The translations under genes were made by a program, and so were the position numbers. A stretch of DNA of 64,000 bases from Alitta virens (Eukaryota; Annelida; Polychaeta; Phyllodocida; Nereididae). The stretch spans positions 33,364,136-33,428,135 of the forward strand of contig OW028580.1 of assembly GCA_932294295.1 (NCBI GenBank), written 5' to 3'. A model generated the notes under the pieces. It worked only from the letters and a program-made list of their open reading frames with translations, had not been told where the DNA came from and made no database searches. Each line of letters starts with the position of its first letter. The stretch's first letter is position 1. Shown in pieces: positions 23,862 to 36,270 of the stretch.

Positions 23862-25118
23862 ATGTTTAATGCTAACCAAAAGGAAACACAAACCAATAAT
23901 TCTATTCAACCATATCACAATGACAAGACACTGGCCAGATTTAATCAAGACACGATGTCCAACAATTTCCTTTTGATAAAATCTACACAAATATTGTTTA
24001 TCTTATCACATAAGAATGTTTGCACAAAAAAAAGTCTAACTACAGATGAACAAACATTGTTATTGGAACATTTGATGAAAAGAAATATAGATTATCTCAC
24101 AAGTCGTTGGAAAAAAAGCATTATCATTCTACATTAAACTGTCACAAGACGTATCAATATTATATTGTTGATGACTATTACACTTTTTTTTAACTGTTAC
24201 TATTAATATGTAATCTTATATTGTCATAAGGACCATAATTGCAGTCTATGCATGAACCTGTTACCCTGAATGCCTCCTATGTAAGACTCATTTTTGACTT
24301 CAAAATTATTTTCAAAAAAAGCATCACAGCAGGCTTCCACAGAAATCCGTTTTAAAGTCCTGCCACTGACCAATGAGAAAATGCTGCTACCTAGACTTGA
24401 CAATAGGATGAAATAACTTCACCTCATTGGAGAATGATATCTCAAGTTTTTTATTCAGATGAACTATTTCAATGTACATTTACATCTTGCGAATCATTTT
24501 AAATCAAAAACCAAAGTTATTTTGTACCTTTTTGCCTGGCACTTTAACAGCTAATGCTGTAGAACATACCCATAACATATATTACTACTGTTAATAATAT
24601 ATAGGGTAAAAATGAAGAATAGGTACATTCATCATCTTCAAGTTAACACACCTTATATAAATACATAAATTTACTGCAGTGAAGAATCAGCTGATGGCAA
24701 AACTCAAGCAAACTATAGTTTCAACCTTTTATCAATTAATCAATATGCATGATGATATATAAGCAAAGCATCACAAATAACATATGGGTAGGCAATTTAG
24801 TGTAACACTTATGGTGCAACTTTTCTGGCATTCTGATGAAGCCAGGAAGTAAGGGTTGCCTGACTACACAAAGTCATTTTAATTAACGGTATTGTAAATT
24901 TAACAAAATAAAGGTATATAATAAATGCCATTTGTCTGCCACAGTTACAGAAGGAGTCAACTTACTGCATTCTGAGTGAATGATCCAACTATACCAGCAT
25001 GCCCTTTAAACTTGGCCTCAGGCCAATTAGAAAATTAAGTTATCTTCATTTTAATGAATAGAACACCTTTTGCATGGTGACAGATTACACCTATTGATTA
25101 TCCTAGACCTATATCCTG
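23862..25118. other. FAM53 upstream intron sequence, no gene seen
   Basis: One 91-codon open frame (23862-24137, plus) is low in complexity, unlike any family I know, and lies antisense within the FAM53 5' intron. I do not call it a gene. Confidence 0.4.
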
Positions 25119-25190
25119 TTAATCACGGCGATAAAGCTGCCAACTATCCATTTTCCAAGAATTTTCCCTGACCTGGTAAGAGGAACTCAC

Positions 25191-25995
25191 GGTTCCAGAT
25201 TTGGTCACCCTGAGCTGAACAAAGCACTTGGCATGCTCACCGTTCGATTCTAAAAGACCGTCTCCAAGTGCAATTATCCACGCAATCCTCACACCATAAG
25301 AAATTTCAGAACAAAATCTTTCAGATGGGTGCCGATTCACCCCCAATTCTGTAGCAAGGTTGGAACGCAAGACCAATAAATAAGTAAACAAATTGTTCGA
25401 GCGATCCAGACCTCGCCAACTCCTCAAATAAGAATATGAGTGCTAGTAATCGGCGCTGATTACTCTTAAACTAATCAAAATAAAAAGACCAAGGCAATTC
25501 AGACCGCTAGATAACTTACCAATCCACTCTTGTGTAAATGCTAATCTAAATCTGACAAGGAATCATGGAACTATCAGCGATTTTCTCGAGGGTGCTGCGT
25601 GAATTTGGCAGCTGTCAAAACTCCATGATGTCTGGGCGCTTGAGGAATTGACCAATCAGAGCGCTCCTTTCATCTCCTACTCTGCCGTTCTTGGAGGGGC
25701 TTTAAGTACAAATATCTGCAAAAATATTCGATGACAGTGGCCTTAAAACCCCCAGGATTGCTCAATCAACTCTCATCTAAGTTCCGAAACTGCCTCTTGT
25801 CCGATTAGAAAAATTTAACACAAAGAAATTGAGAAAACTCACCGGTGACCTTCCGGAAGTGAAACAAACATGACCTGCGGGCTAGCACTGGAACCGCAGT
25901 CTCCTACCTATGCACTTGTGCGGAAGGAGGGGGACCAACTTACCTGCGGGCCTGCCTCGCTGGATTGAGTTAAAAATAGAATTCGCGGGAAATAT
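25191..25995 (-). promoter_or_regulatory. FAM53: Candidate alternative first exons and promoter of FAM53
   Basis: On the minus strand four strong 5' splice sites cluster here. Exons would end at 25944 (CGCAG|GTAAGTTGG), 25843 (CACCG|GTGAGTTTT), 25520 (GATTG|GTAAGTTAT) and 25191 (AACC|GTGAGTTCC). Each could join the acceptor near 23800 ahead of the ATG exon. The area is GC-richer than its flanks. An exact E2F-type word, TTTCCCGC on the minus strand, lies at 25992-25985. The 102-codon frame at 25427-25119 overlaps the last candidate exon and resembles no known protein. Transcription starts are not determinable from sequence. Confidence 0.4.
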
Positions 25996-25999
25996 CGCA

Positions 26000-27873
26000 C
26001 TTGGATCCTTCCAAGAGAGCATTCTGACCACATTGAAACTGGCGCTAGATGATTCTAAATTTGTGGCAAGGTCTGCTTCCTAGCCATATACTTGAAATTC
26101 CACAATTAGGCCTGCATGCAGAGCTTACGTGAGCCAAACTTATATTGATATAGATCTATCTGCATTGGGCATTTAAAAAGAGGTATATATATTCATGTCG
26201 AACTGAGAAGAAAAAGCTGAAGCTATAGTTTCGGTATTGTATTACAACAGGCCCACAAATGCTGGCACAATGCACACTAATAATAGTTACACTGCACAGG
26301 ATATATATAAATCAGTCACACAAATATTAGATTTTTCTAATTAATATGATAATGCAATGTGCATGAGGGGCCGCAGGGATAGTCCTGTGTCATGTACATG
26401 TACCATGGCATATATTTTTATACCCTAAAGAGCTGTAGCAGATTCAAAGGTGGGGTGGGGGGGGGGGGGGGGTTTAGTGGGGATTCTTAGTCCAGTAACT
26501 GAATTAGGGGTTTCTTAGCCCCCCCTCCCCTTCTTGGCCTCATACATCACTGTTCATAAGAAATTAGAGGGAACACTGCAAACAATTTTGGATCTGCCCC
26601 TGAAGGGTTCTTCTATACAAAAAAATTAAATGAAATTGCATTGTTGATGCAATGAATTGTGTATCTATATAGATATATATTAAATGTACCTAAATGACAA
26701 TATATATATATATATATATATGATAAACCTGAATATATTATCTTTTAAGTGAATGTTATAGTTATATAGTCCACATGAATAAATAATGTTTGCAAGGTTG
26801 ATTAATTAATTTGTGGTACTAGTTTGGATAGCGACTGTCATGTCACACCAGAAAAGTATATAAGACTGAAATTCAGACGTATTTAAATTTATTGTACCAA
26901 ACAGTTTTCAGAAAATACCTAAGTAGCAATTTTGGTCTACATGGTTAGCGACTGTCATAACACATGCCATTTATTGGAAATAGCATGAAAATTTGTGACA
27001 TTAAATTTCATTGTCTAAACAAAATCCAGAAAAATGCATATTTACCATTGACAAAGAATAACTTAGTAAGATAATCTGTTGTATGTTTAAAATCCCATGA
27101 TGTTTCATTAGCATCACTGTCGCGGTCAATTTCACTGAAGTGATTTATTCAAATTTTGAAATTTGACATTTAAAAAGCCAAACATATTTAAGCAACACCC
27201 ATCAACCAAATGATTGTAAGAATCTTTTGCCAATTTAATAGTTTTTGGCCCCTCCTAATTCTTTGAAATTTTGATTCAGTCGTACTGGTGTTGAATGTTG
27301 TATTGAAGTCATTGATGTTATCCACTAGATTAAAAAGCTGTTTCTGTTGGTAAAATTTTCTGAGTGAGGACGACAGAATGGTGGCAAATTAAATTGAATT
27401 ATTGTATACCAAATGCAATGATAATATCAATTTTAGATTTTGTTTGAATTGTGACTATTTCATTACATATCACTTAAAACAAATCTTCCAATTTTGCTCT
27501 ACATTGGATTGCTATACAAACATCAACTAAATTTTTTGGTCAACATATTCTGCCAACCCATGGCCATGGGAGTCCGTTATGATCCATGTAAAACAGTGGT
27601 ATCTAGAATGAGTAATAGTTCACAAAGTTAACCTGCCATAGCAGCATAGTATGTGAGAGCAAATCAAATTCACTGTTAACATTGTACAGTAGTCAATATT
27701 TGGTAAGGACCACTGATAATTCAATGAAGCCTTTAGGTAATAAGTGTTAAGGAACAAATAGGGAGATGACTGACATCAGTTTTACCAATTAAATGCAAGT
27801 AGAAAAAAAACCCACTTTTGTTGTGATTTACAATACCAAACCAATAACAGGTACTGGTACTGAGAAGGGAGTA
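26000..27873. other. Non-coding AT-rich interval
   Basis: No gene seen. It holds a 16-G run (26457-26472), a TA microsatellite (26700-26720), and two copies of a short phrase TAGCGACTGTCAT (about 26828 and 26945). Confidence 0.4.
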
Positions 27874-28423
27874 TAGTCAAGTGGTCCGCCCGACAACTGG
27901 TCCGCAACCGACTGGCCCGTCGTGAGACCGACTGGCCCGATGCCGAGGACGACTGGTCCGCCGGTCGAAACTTACTGGCCCGCCGTCGAAACCTACTTGC
28001 CCGCCGACATTTTCGTTGTCCGACGGCCCGTCCGCCACCCAACCAACTCAAAGTCAATCCGTCCGCCAGGAAGCAGCCCGTCGGCGCGAGTGGCTTCGCG
28101 GGGGTGCAAGTACGGCTGTCGCCAGCTCCGTCCCCTCTAGCAGGGCAAGCGGTCCGCCATTAACACGTCACGGAAACGGCCTCCCCAGCCAATATGAAGG
28201 GCGTAACCTTCTGCGTCATTAATCAAGCATAACTTGGTCATTTATAATCCGATTTTCCAAATTTAAAGTTCCTAGTAATTTCCGAAAAAATCCTCTTTTT
28301 TTTCCAAATTTTTGTGGCGGACCAGATGACTTTTCTGGCGGGCCAGTTGACCTGACCGGCGGACCAGCTGTACAGGCGGGCGAGTTGGTCAGAGGACCAG
28401 TTGTCGGGCGGACCACTTGACTA
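27874..28423. mobile_element. 550-bp GC-rich inverted-repeat element with ACTGGYCCGCC iterons
   Basis: TAGTCAAGTGGTCCGCCCGA at 27874 is matched by the exact reverse complement ending at 28423, and pairing continues through CAACTGGTCC. Inside each end the word ACTGG(T/C)CCGCC recurs every 15-25 bp: about six degenerate copies on the left, and five in reverse (GGCGGRCCAGT) on the right from 28315. There is no credible protein. Open frames here are products of the iterons. The iterons resemble subterminal transposase-binding arrays of DNA transposons, but the superfamily was not recognised. Confidence 0.7.
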
Positions 28424-29740
28424 GACCCCCTGAGAAGTCATAATGAAACAGTTTAATGTTAATACCAAACTGAATGAAATGGTTGTTGTAATGCTGGATT
28501 GGAGTAAAGTTTTGTCATGGATTTATGCCTGGTTTTGTCAAGTTATGATAACTTGTGCAGCAAAATGTTGTTGCCCGACAAAATTTTCCTGAACAATTCT
28601 CAATATAAAATTGTGTAAGGTTTCGTCATACTCTAAATTGTTATGAAACAGCATTTTCAAATTTCTAAGGAATCACAACCCTTATCCAACTGAACTGATT
28701 AGTGAAATTGTATGAGATTTACATGCTATGGAAACGGAGCATTTTCCAAATTTTCTAAACAGTTCAGAATGTGATTTAAAACGTGAAAAAACTACTATGA
28801 CATCACACTATTGGTATTGTAATAGTATTACAAAAAACTAATGGCAGTAATGCACTGTAGAGTCTACTCAGTGACACAGATGTGTCAGATGCTCTGAGTT
28901 AGTTTTTGCTTAAATATAAAATTGAACAAGCAACTATCATGTCACACTATCAGGAGAAATCGACTGCACCTAACTCTTTCTATTTGACTGTAGATACAGT
29001 TTTTTTCCCCTCATATCAGCTGTCAAAATCGGGTTATCAGCAAGCTGTCAAAACCGAGTTGTCAACACACAGATTGGTTTGTAAACAAAAGAACGTGCTT
29101 GCATTAGGCCACGCCCACATCTATTTATAGCCTGGTGCTATTTTAGGGCTTTTCCCGAAAATAACGGCCTCCTCTTTCCTTATTGATATCTTATCAATGG
29201 ACTGCAGGTTGGTGTTGTTTGCATTACTGTTAGTTCATATTTCCTTCTGCAATTAAGCTTTATTTCATTCCCTTCTGCTCGTTGCTTGCGTAGTCTTACT
29301 GATGAACAATGAGGCCTTATGCATTAATTTCTAAGGCCTAAGTGCCACAGCCAATCACAGAGTCTGTTAGAGCTCGTTGCCTTGCAAAATGGCCTTGCAA
29401 AGAAATAAGCTCTACTCTGATTGGTCGAACGTTCATTTAGTTGACAAGCCTCATGGCAATGGACATGGCTCCCATCATGTCCCATGAAACATTCAAAACC
29501 ATAGTTCTACTGCTTGTCCAGTCTTGGAATCACCTAGAAATGGTCATTAACGGAGTTCTAACGTGAGTTTCTTCAAGTTTGTCAGGAAAATCCTAAGTAA
29601 AGAACGATTTTTGTGTAAGTAGGTCATTATTATTTTGTGCGCATCATGGCCGCGCAGATTAATTAGGACAACATAGTTCCGATCCGGTCATCTGAGATTA
29701 GCATGACAGTAGATTTTGTTTTTGGCCAATCTCTAGTCAT
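28424..29740. other. Non-coding interval
   Basis: No gene or clear element recognised. The 74-codon frame at 28906-29130 has no recognisable feature. Confidence 0.35.
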
Positions 29741-29743
29741 AAA

Positions 29744-29858
29744 AGCCCTACGGGCCGCCCCTACGGGCGGCCCCTACGGGCGGCCCCTACGGGCGGCCCC
29801 TACGGGCGGCCCCTACGGGCGGCCCCTACGGGCGGCCCCTACGGGGCCGCTCCTGCGG
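29744..29858. repeat. 13-bp GC-rich minisatellite
   Basis: About seven to eight head-to-tail copies of GGGCGGCCCCTAC, almost without variation, in strongly AT-rich surroundings. The flanking half-units (GGGCCGCCC and GGGGCCGC) are slightly diverged. No open frame of interest. Confidence 0.9.
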
Positions 29859-30095
29859 CCTATTATACATTGAGTGAGGGAGGTAGTTAGATTAATTTCA
29901 TCACTTAGTACTGCAGCTAGATGAAATTTTAATTTACATTGAGAAAATATTTATTTTAGGAGCTTTCGGATGAAATGGCCCTGAGTGGCAAGAGTTATGC
30001 CAATATTAAAATTACTCCAAATTACCTCGATCATTGTTCCTTGATCCAGCCTGGTAATGCGAAATTCAATGAAGAAAAGTCATTTAGCAAAAATC

Positions 30096-30235
30096 GGTAG
30101 CCGAGTGGTCCAGTGGTTAATGCCCAGGCTAACACAACTCAACGTCCCGGATTCAGTTCACGACTCCGTACACATTGTACTTATGATGTTAAATTGTTCA
30201 TTATGGTTGTGTCATGTAGGAGCAGTGCACTTTGA
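30096..30235 (+). repeat. tRNA-derived SINE (family C)
   Basis: GGTAGCCGAGTGGTCCAGTGG is a type I/II A box as in tRNA-Leu or tRNA-Ser, and a B-box-like GGATTCAGTTC follows about 45 bp later. The unrelated 3' body runs to a T-rich tract at 30238-30253. A second tRNA-like head of the same style is at 34549-34620. Confidence 0.55.
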
Positions 30236-30471
30236 ACTTTTTTTTTTTTTTTTGCTTCATATTTTAATAGTGAGTATGCTATTCCGAATTACAGCTCTAT
30301 AACGTTATCCAACTACTGGGTCCCATCCAGAGAAATTTAAGTCAATATAATTGTTTGAGTGACCTTAGTTAAAAAAAAAAGAAAAAAGTTTAGTGCTTCA
30401 AGGGCACCTTGAACATTGTTATGCATTCTCAGCTTTACTCTCATAGTAATGATTGAAAAAAATATATAAAA

Positions 30472-30575
30472 AATCATAGGCTGCATGGCAGCAAACCCTC
30501 AGCAAATGCCAACATAGTACACAATCGTCATCAACATTGTTCAAGGAGTACCAAATGTAGTTGAGCACTTTGACA
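30472..30575 (+). repeat. Dispersed repeat, second copy at 45105-45180
   Basis: CATAGGCTGCATGGCAGCAA, then ACCCTCAG and ACATAGTACACAA, recur in the same order and orientation at 45107-45155. No coding capacity. The family is not recognised. Confidence 0.55.
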
Positions 30576-31669
30576 TTTTTGGGGAGAATGGGGCACCTTG
30601 ATCCTACGGGCCAGTCAATTTGATATTAATCTCATAAATGGCAATGTTGTCCTGTCATACAATTAGTGATTAAGAATTAGTTCACTCATTTTTCAAGTTT
30701 CCATAAGGAAATTGCATTAATTCAGAATTCACAGTTACACTTTTTTACTACCACAGAGTAATAAATCAAGGCAAGATTGCTATTCTTTTAATAATCTCAA
30801 ATAATATATGCCACAGATTGAACTAATTGCAGATAACTTGAGATTTACCTGCATGCAGCACACCACATACATGTATTTTATATGGAATTTGTCAGTTTGG
30901 CTCTTTGAGGTAAAATGTACAGAAAAGTCACAACGGGGCAAGATTAGTCATTGCAGATGGTATAAGTTGAGCCATGGATGAAAGTGCCAGTTCCATATAT
31001 ATTTAAATGATATTATCTCAATGTGCAATTCAAAGTGATTATGCATTAGCTTATCCATTATTCCAATGCTGATGTGAAAATCAGTCACCTCCTCAAATAT
31101 TGTGATTTATCGCTGCCAATGCGACAACCATGCAGAAGACTGTGACATGGCTGTACTATGCATTATGTACTTTGTGAACATTATAAAATTTCATAACAAT
31201 GTTGAACTTCCTACATGTAAAACATATCTTGGTGGCTTACCCTTCTCAGTTGCTCAACTTACATCATGAGCGTGGTAAGATGAGCCATTGCTTCATAACT
31301 TTTTAATTGCAATATTTTTCATGACAAACATATTCAGTGCAGTTGCAACTCTGGTCATATATCCCTATAGGAATTGTACTTAATTATACTTATACCCCAG
31401 GCCATATCAAGCGAAAAGTGGCTCATCTACCCTATATGTAATTATATCAATATTCTTAAAGAATTTGATTAACCCTGAAGGTGAAGTTTTGCTATGACAC
31501 TTTTATTTCATAGTTCTTGCCAAATTGTTAGCAATGGCGTTTATTCAACTCTGTTGCGACCAATTTCTTTTGTCTTTGACAAAAATAGTCCAGCTTATAC
31601 TCATGCTTGAATGCCCACTTACATTCTTGCTTACTGGATTTTGTTTGCTGGGCAAGTGTTTTTTAGTTT

Positions 31670-31860
31670 GACAATGGGCTGACTAGACATTGGGCATATG
31701 GCGCAACATAGGCAATTCCTCTAACTGACAACATAGTGGGCTGGCACAACATTGGGCCAAAAGTGGGCTGATCGATAATGGGTTTACAAGACAATGGGTC
31801 AACAATGGGTCGACAATGGGCCGAGACCGAATTGAGTGGATAAGACAATGGACCAACATA
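31670..31860. repeat. Degenerate CAATGGGYCGA repeat cluster
   Basis: At least seven variants of (A)CAATGGGC/T(C/A)(G/A)AC occur in 190 bp. Similar wording (CGACAATGGCCAATGTTGG) appears at 32092, and GCCGACGTTGTGCCGACATTG-like text at about 53330. This resembles the widespread invertebrate repeats built on alternating TTGGGC/GCCCAA words. Ends are unresolved. Confidence 0.45.
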
Positions 31861-32500
31861 GCTGGTTAGACGTAGTTATATGGGAAAACTGCATTGGGCT
31901 GGCATTATTTCTCTAATGTGTGCAAGGTCAGTGCCACTCTGATTGTGAGTGAAGAAACAACTCGCCACAAATTATTAATCACTTTCGTGTCAAAATTGTG
32001 TTGCATTTGTACAAATTTGGCTTACATTTGTTAATGTTTCCCAGGTATCATGCTAGATCGGTTCAACATCAGCGTGACATGAGTCGACAATGGCCAATGT
32101 TGGAATGACATCATTCCTATGTGATATACAACCTGGGTTTGCTGTGCAATAATTCCTAGATCTTTACTTGTCCTTCATTTAATAATATTCTGTTGCATTC
32201 TATCCTGATTTATGTATAATTTTGTAATATAATCCGGCACTTGCCCTTTTTTAAAAAAAAATTTTTAATGATATTTTACATGGGTAAAACACTTTAGTAT
32301 AAAAACCGTTTTTTCAAGCGGCCCATTAAAACAAGGATTTAAATAAACAATAACACAAAATGATTGAAAAGTACAACTTTGCTCCAGTTTTGAAGCTATC
32401 AAAGTATCAGTTTTTTAAGCTCTTGTTTTTTAAGCTCCCTTTTTACTTGTTTTTATCTTGATTTGACTTTGTTATGTTACAAGATGCCAGAGCATTGCCT

Positions 32501-32578
32501 TGGCATAGACACTGTATGTGGCATAGACATTGTATATGGCATAGACACTGTATATGGCATAGACACTGTATATGGCAT
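32501..32578. repeat. 18-bp tandem repeat
   Basis: About four copies of GGCATAGACACTGTATAT with one or two changes each. The minus-strand open frame at 32472-32717 exists only because the unit is a multiple of three. Confidence 0.9.
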
Positions 32579-33219
32579 TAGGAATGTCTGAACACAATTT
32601 CTTGCAGATTGAATTACAAAGGCCCATCATTTGTGGAGTCTTTTGGTAATGAAAAAGAAAATCATAATAGTTCAAGTAGCCTTGCTCCTTCATTTTCCAT
32701 GTTTGGCTTTTCTTCACTCACCTTCAAGCTGTTTTAGATATCTTGCTAACAAGAAACTGTAAACAATACACAAACAAATGCAGACTAGGATATTAAGGAA
32801 TTATCAGGTAGTTGTCAGTGTAAGCTGTCTTTGTCATGACCACGTACATCAGTTGTCAACTCTGAATAATCGCCACTGGGACAATACAAAAAGAAGAAGA
32901 AGCTGTTTACTGTATGTAACATGCCAATTAAATAACACACAATATTTTTCCAAAGTATTAACATTATAGGCCTAATTAATTTTCAATTAATGCCAGATAT
33001 CAGTAGAATCGTCCATTAATACATCCACCAGGGGCGCTGTGACCAGGCGAATTGATCCCAGGCAGGCCAGTTGTCAGCAGCTGATTATAAATTTTATGCC
33101 AGGGCATAGCATGTACAGTGCATGTATAAATTCAGCTAGTGAGCTCCACACCATTTGACGTAATTGACGATTCAATAAGCATAATAAGGCAATTATGGAT
33201 ATGCACCTGCAGTAATTGC

Positions 33220-33285
33220 CTAGCCTGAGATCTACCCAGTTGCAGTGAACACTTTCTCACCTGTCTGCAGTTATCATTTCCTCAG
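33220..33285 (+). other. Candidate non-coding first exon of the ankyrin gene
   Basis: TTTCCTCAG|GTAAGC at 33277-33291 is a strong plus-strand splice donor. The ankyrin coding exon at 36337 is preceded by a good acceptor and needs an upstream partner. The pairing is inference, and no other evidence defines the exon start. Confidence 0.25.
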
Positions 33286-34548
33286 GTAAGCTACAGTGTC
33301 ACATTGCCTATTGCTGTCTATTGCCGTTTGATAGCACAGGTAAATCATATATGATGACAGTTGATAAACTGAGTTGTTGGTTTACATTTAGCTGAATTGT
33401 TGAAAACCATTAATTGTTAGATTAAGCTTTTTACTTTGATATTAAAAAGCTGTATAAATGTAATGTATAATGTTATAGTATTAATGACACCATTTTTCGA
33501 GAATGTTGATGTTTGTTTGAACACGTCAATTATATTCAGTGTATAGGATGTATTTGACTTTTCTATAATCAAAATGATAATATCTTAATTCTTGTCGCAT
33601 ACAAATCATGGAAAACACATTTTATACCACACCTCTGTAATAATTGGCTTTGCTTATTTCCCAACATATCAACAACCATTTGTGAAACTATATTAACCAT
33701 AATCAGGTTGGGTCTTATTGCAATTGACTGCCCATTATGGATTATTATCATCATAGATATATGCTTCCGTGTAAAGGAGTGAAATTGCCAAGTTGGATGT
33801 CTATAGACACACAGTAAATATTATATAATATATATAGCACGTATGACACTGTCACAGGTGCAGGACTGCAGGTCTGCTTTATACAGGTGCAATTATATCC
33901 CCCCCCCTCCCTCCACACTTCATAGGTAGTGATGTAACTGTACATATTCTGCAGTCATGTATATTATATCATGTTAAGTCGTATGTACAATTGACATATA
34001 CTGGAATATATAGTGTAAGTTAGCTGTACAAGACAGGGAAGTAACACTCTGGTACAAAGAACTTTGCATTTTATTGGGGAAATTTTAGTGTGCAATATTT
34101 ATTTTTTTGGGAGGAAATATTTTTGTGTAGTATTCTGCAAATATTGAGTCAAATGCAACAGAAAATTTGTCAGGTTTTCAGGAGGAAGTAAGTGAGTAAA
34201 TCCCAGAAAATAAATTTATTTCTACATTTATATTTGGTACTCTTCCTTAACCATATAAAACTCTTTCTTTTTCTTTCTTTCTTTCGAAATATTTTTAACT
34301 GTTGCACCATTCATGCTTTATGTTAATGTAAAAGTTCTGAGTGAAGTGACCTTATTGCTATATAGTATTTAGTCACACTTTTTATGCTGCCCTTGATCTA
34401 CTTGAGTGATTTCCAATTGTAGAGATCAATAGAATCAAATATTATTGAGTGAGATCAATGAAAAATTGAGCAGCCAACTGTGGATCAGTTTCAATGTATG
34501 CCAAACATGCCATTGCTCTGAATACTACAGGTAATACCCTAATACAGT

Positions 34549-34640
34549 GTAGGTGGTTCAGTGGTTTAATGGTTTATGCTGTATTGAGACATCTAGAGTT
34601 CAACTCCTCACAGAGACAGCATTGTGCATCTAATGATTCT
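34549..34640 (+). repeat. tRNA-like SINE head
   Basis: GTAGGTGGTTCAGTGGTTTA (A box) is followed by GAGTTCAACTCC (B box) at a tRNA-like distance. This is similar to the head at 30096. No CCA or clean cloverleaf is seen, so it is a SINE or tRNA relic. Confidence 0.45.
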
Positions 34641-35547
34641 CTGTCATGGCTTGGTGTAATATATGTGTGCTCTATTCTTGTTTAGTATACTTCTGATTCT
34701 TCCTTATTTCATCAATAACAATGCTACCAATTAACAGAAAGGCCCTATATACAGTTGAATTAGTACATAACAAGGTTCAATATTTGATCGAGCCAACCTT
34801 GAGTCTGTATCAAGGATCGAGGAGTGTGAATTCAGCCTTGAGAGTTTGTATTTTATTTTACCAGAAGATGCATATATGCTTATCGAGCTGGTACAAATAA
34901 AAGATAGAGAATTTACAACAATACATTGTGATATTGATGGAATAATTACAAGTAATATCTATGCTATAAAATGTTAGTTAAAAGCAAAATCTTGATAATT
35001 TGAAATAATATCTTGAAATATTTAAAAAAAAATTACGATTGTTGATAATTTATGTATAGAAGATTTTTCTTTATCGTTCTACTACATGCCTTTAATGAAA
35101 CTTTCCCTACTTCAAAATGTGATAGCAGTTGTGAAATAATTTCTTTCTTAATTTCATTCTATTTTTTTTATTTGGATTAATGTTGTCTGCTAATTATTGG
35201 AAATATGTTTCATATATGTGCGGCAATATTTTCTTTTTATGGTGGTATACTATTTTGGCCATGTTAATACTTTACATTTGTTATGTAGGGATGTTGAGGA
35301 AGTTAGTGGATCAAGATTGAAGAGTGTTTTTAAGGCCTTATAAATGTTGCAAGATTTCAATCCTTTTTAAATTTCTTTTGGCAGCTATACCAATCTTGAA
35401 ATTAAGCATGGTACAATTGCATTTTCCCTTTGTGTGACCTTATTTTATGACTTTAAATGCACTAATTACTTAAACTAGTCCTTTGCCAAGTTGAGATATG
35501 TGCTTTAATTTTAGCTTTGAGTCTATAATAACACCCAAATATCATTC

Positions 35548-35735
35548 TTAGAGCTCACACCAGTGCCCTCACTTTGGGTGCCTAATGCCAAGTATCCATT
35601 GCACCTGAAGCTGACCATGCAATCCTCAATGCCATGGCAGGGTTCGAACAAACAGATAGTAGGCTAAAACCTTCACCCTTAATTACTCACCCTAACTAAC
35701 TTTAATCTCTAACTAATAAAGCTAGACCATGGCTC
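35548..35735. repeat. Dispersed repeat, shared with 13713-13880
   Basis: The same ordered phrases as the 13.7-kb copy (AGAGCTCACACCAGTGCC, AATGCCAAGTATCCATTGCAC, GTAGGCTAAAACCTTCACC), plus a B-box-like GGGTTCGAACA near 35640. Confidence 0.5.
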
Positions 35736-35780
35736 CATGGCTAGACCACGAAATCCAATAACTGAATAGTCTTAAATATA

Positions 35781-36270
35781 AGCAGCTGGGTGGTCTAATT
35801 GTTAAAGCATCCGCCAATTCCCTACTGGGCAGCTCTGCTCTTCTTCTTCTTCGGTGTGGTTGCCCGGGTCATTCGACTTTCACCTGTGGTGCAGGAGTTC
35901 TGCTTTTTAGTATGTTAATTGTCGCTTTTGATTTTTTTGCTGTGTCTTTTAGTAGGGTTGGTGAAGTGCTAAATATGTCTGTTGTTTTAATTAGGTACTA
36001 TTTATTTCTGCTGAAGGTCCCGGGTTTGATCCCCGGCCCGGGTACTCTTCATGAGCTTCATCCCAACTGGATGTCAATCGCATCAGACGTTAAATTGAAG
36101 GTGCCTTTTACTTGGTGCCTATTGCTTAGGCAAGTAAAAGACCCCACTCATGGGATAAATGTGTAACATGGTGTGGACTCCCCAAGTCTTATCATGTCAT
36201 CATTACGTCTGCCTCTGGCAGCTGGTCAAGCTGACTAAGCTTCAGAGCCAGTAGCATTGAGACATAGATA
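35781..36270 (+). repeat. tRNA-derived SINE (family A) with internal insertion
   Basis: AGCAGCTGGGTGGTCTAATT (A box) and GGTTTGATCC (B box) lie in a sequence that matches the copy at 50152-50399, sharing AAAGACCCCAC and GCTTCAGAGCCAG. About 170 bp (roughly 35840-36010) split the tRNA head and are absent from the 50-kb copy. The insert is bordered on both sides by CTGCT, as expected for a target-site duplication. The insert itself was not identified. The SINE ends about 65 bp before the ankyrin acceptor. Confidence 0.75.

Noticed and set aside
23862..24137. 91-codon plus-strand gene inside the FAM53 5' intron
   Set aside because: Low-complexity AT-rich frame without homology that I can recognise and without splice partners.
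25119..25427. 102-codon minus-strand coding exon upstream of FAM53
   Set aside because: A splice donor inside it (25191) and the FAM53 N-terminal motif on a downstream exon suggest a non-coding first exon. No protein similarity seen.
27782..28222. Several arginine/serine/proline-rich frames on both strands
   Set aside because: They are read-through of the GC-rich iterons. Frames exist on both strands at once and match no protein.
29744..29858. CRISPR-like array
   Set aside because: The units abut without spacers and the setting is a eukaryotic genome.
30096..30170. tRNA-Leu-like gene
   Set aside because: A box is convincing, but the B box departs from GGTTCGANNCC and the acceptor stem does not close. 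SINE relic.
32472..32717. 81-codon minus-strand frame with repeated AIYSVY
   Set aside because: Pure translation of an 18-bp tandem repeat.
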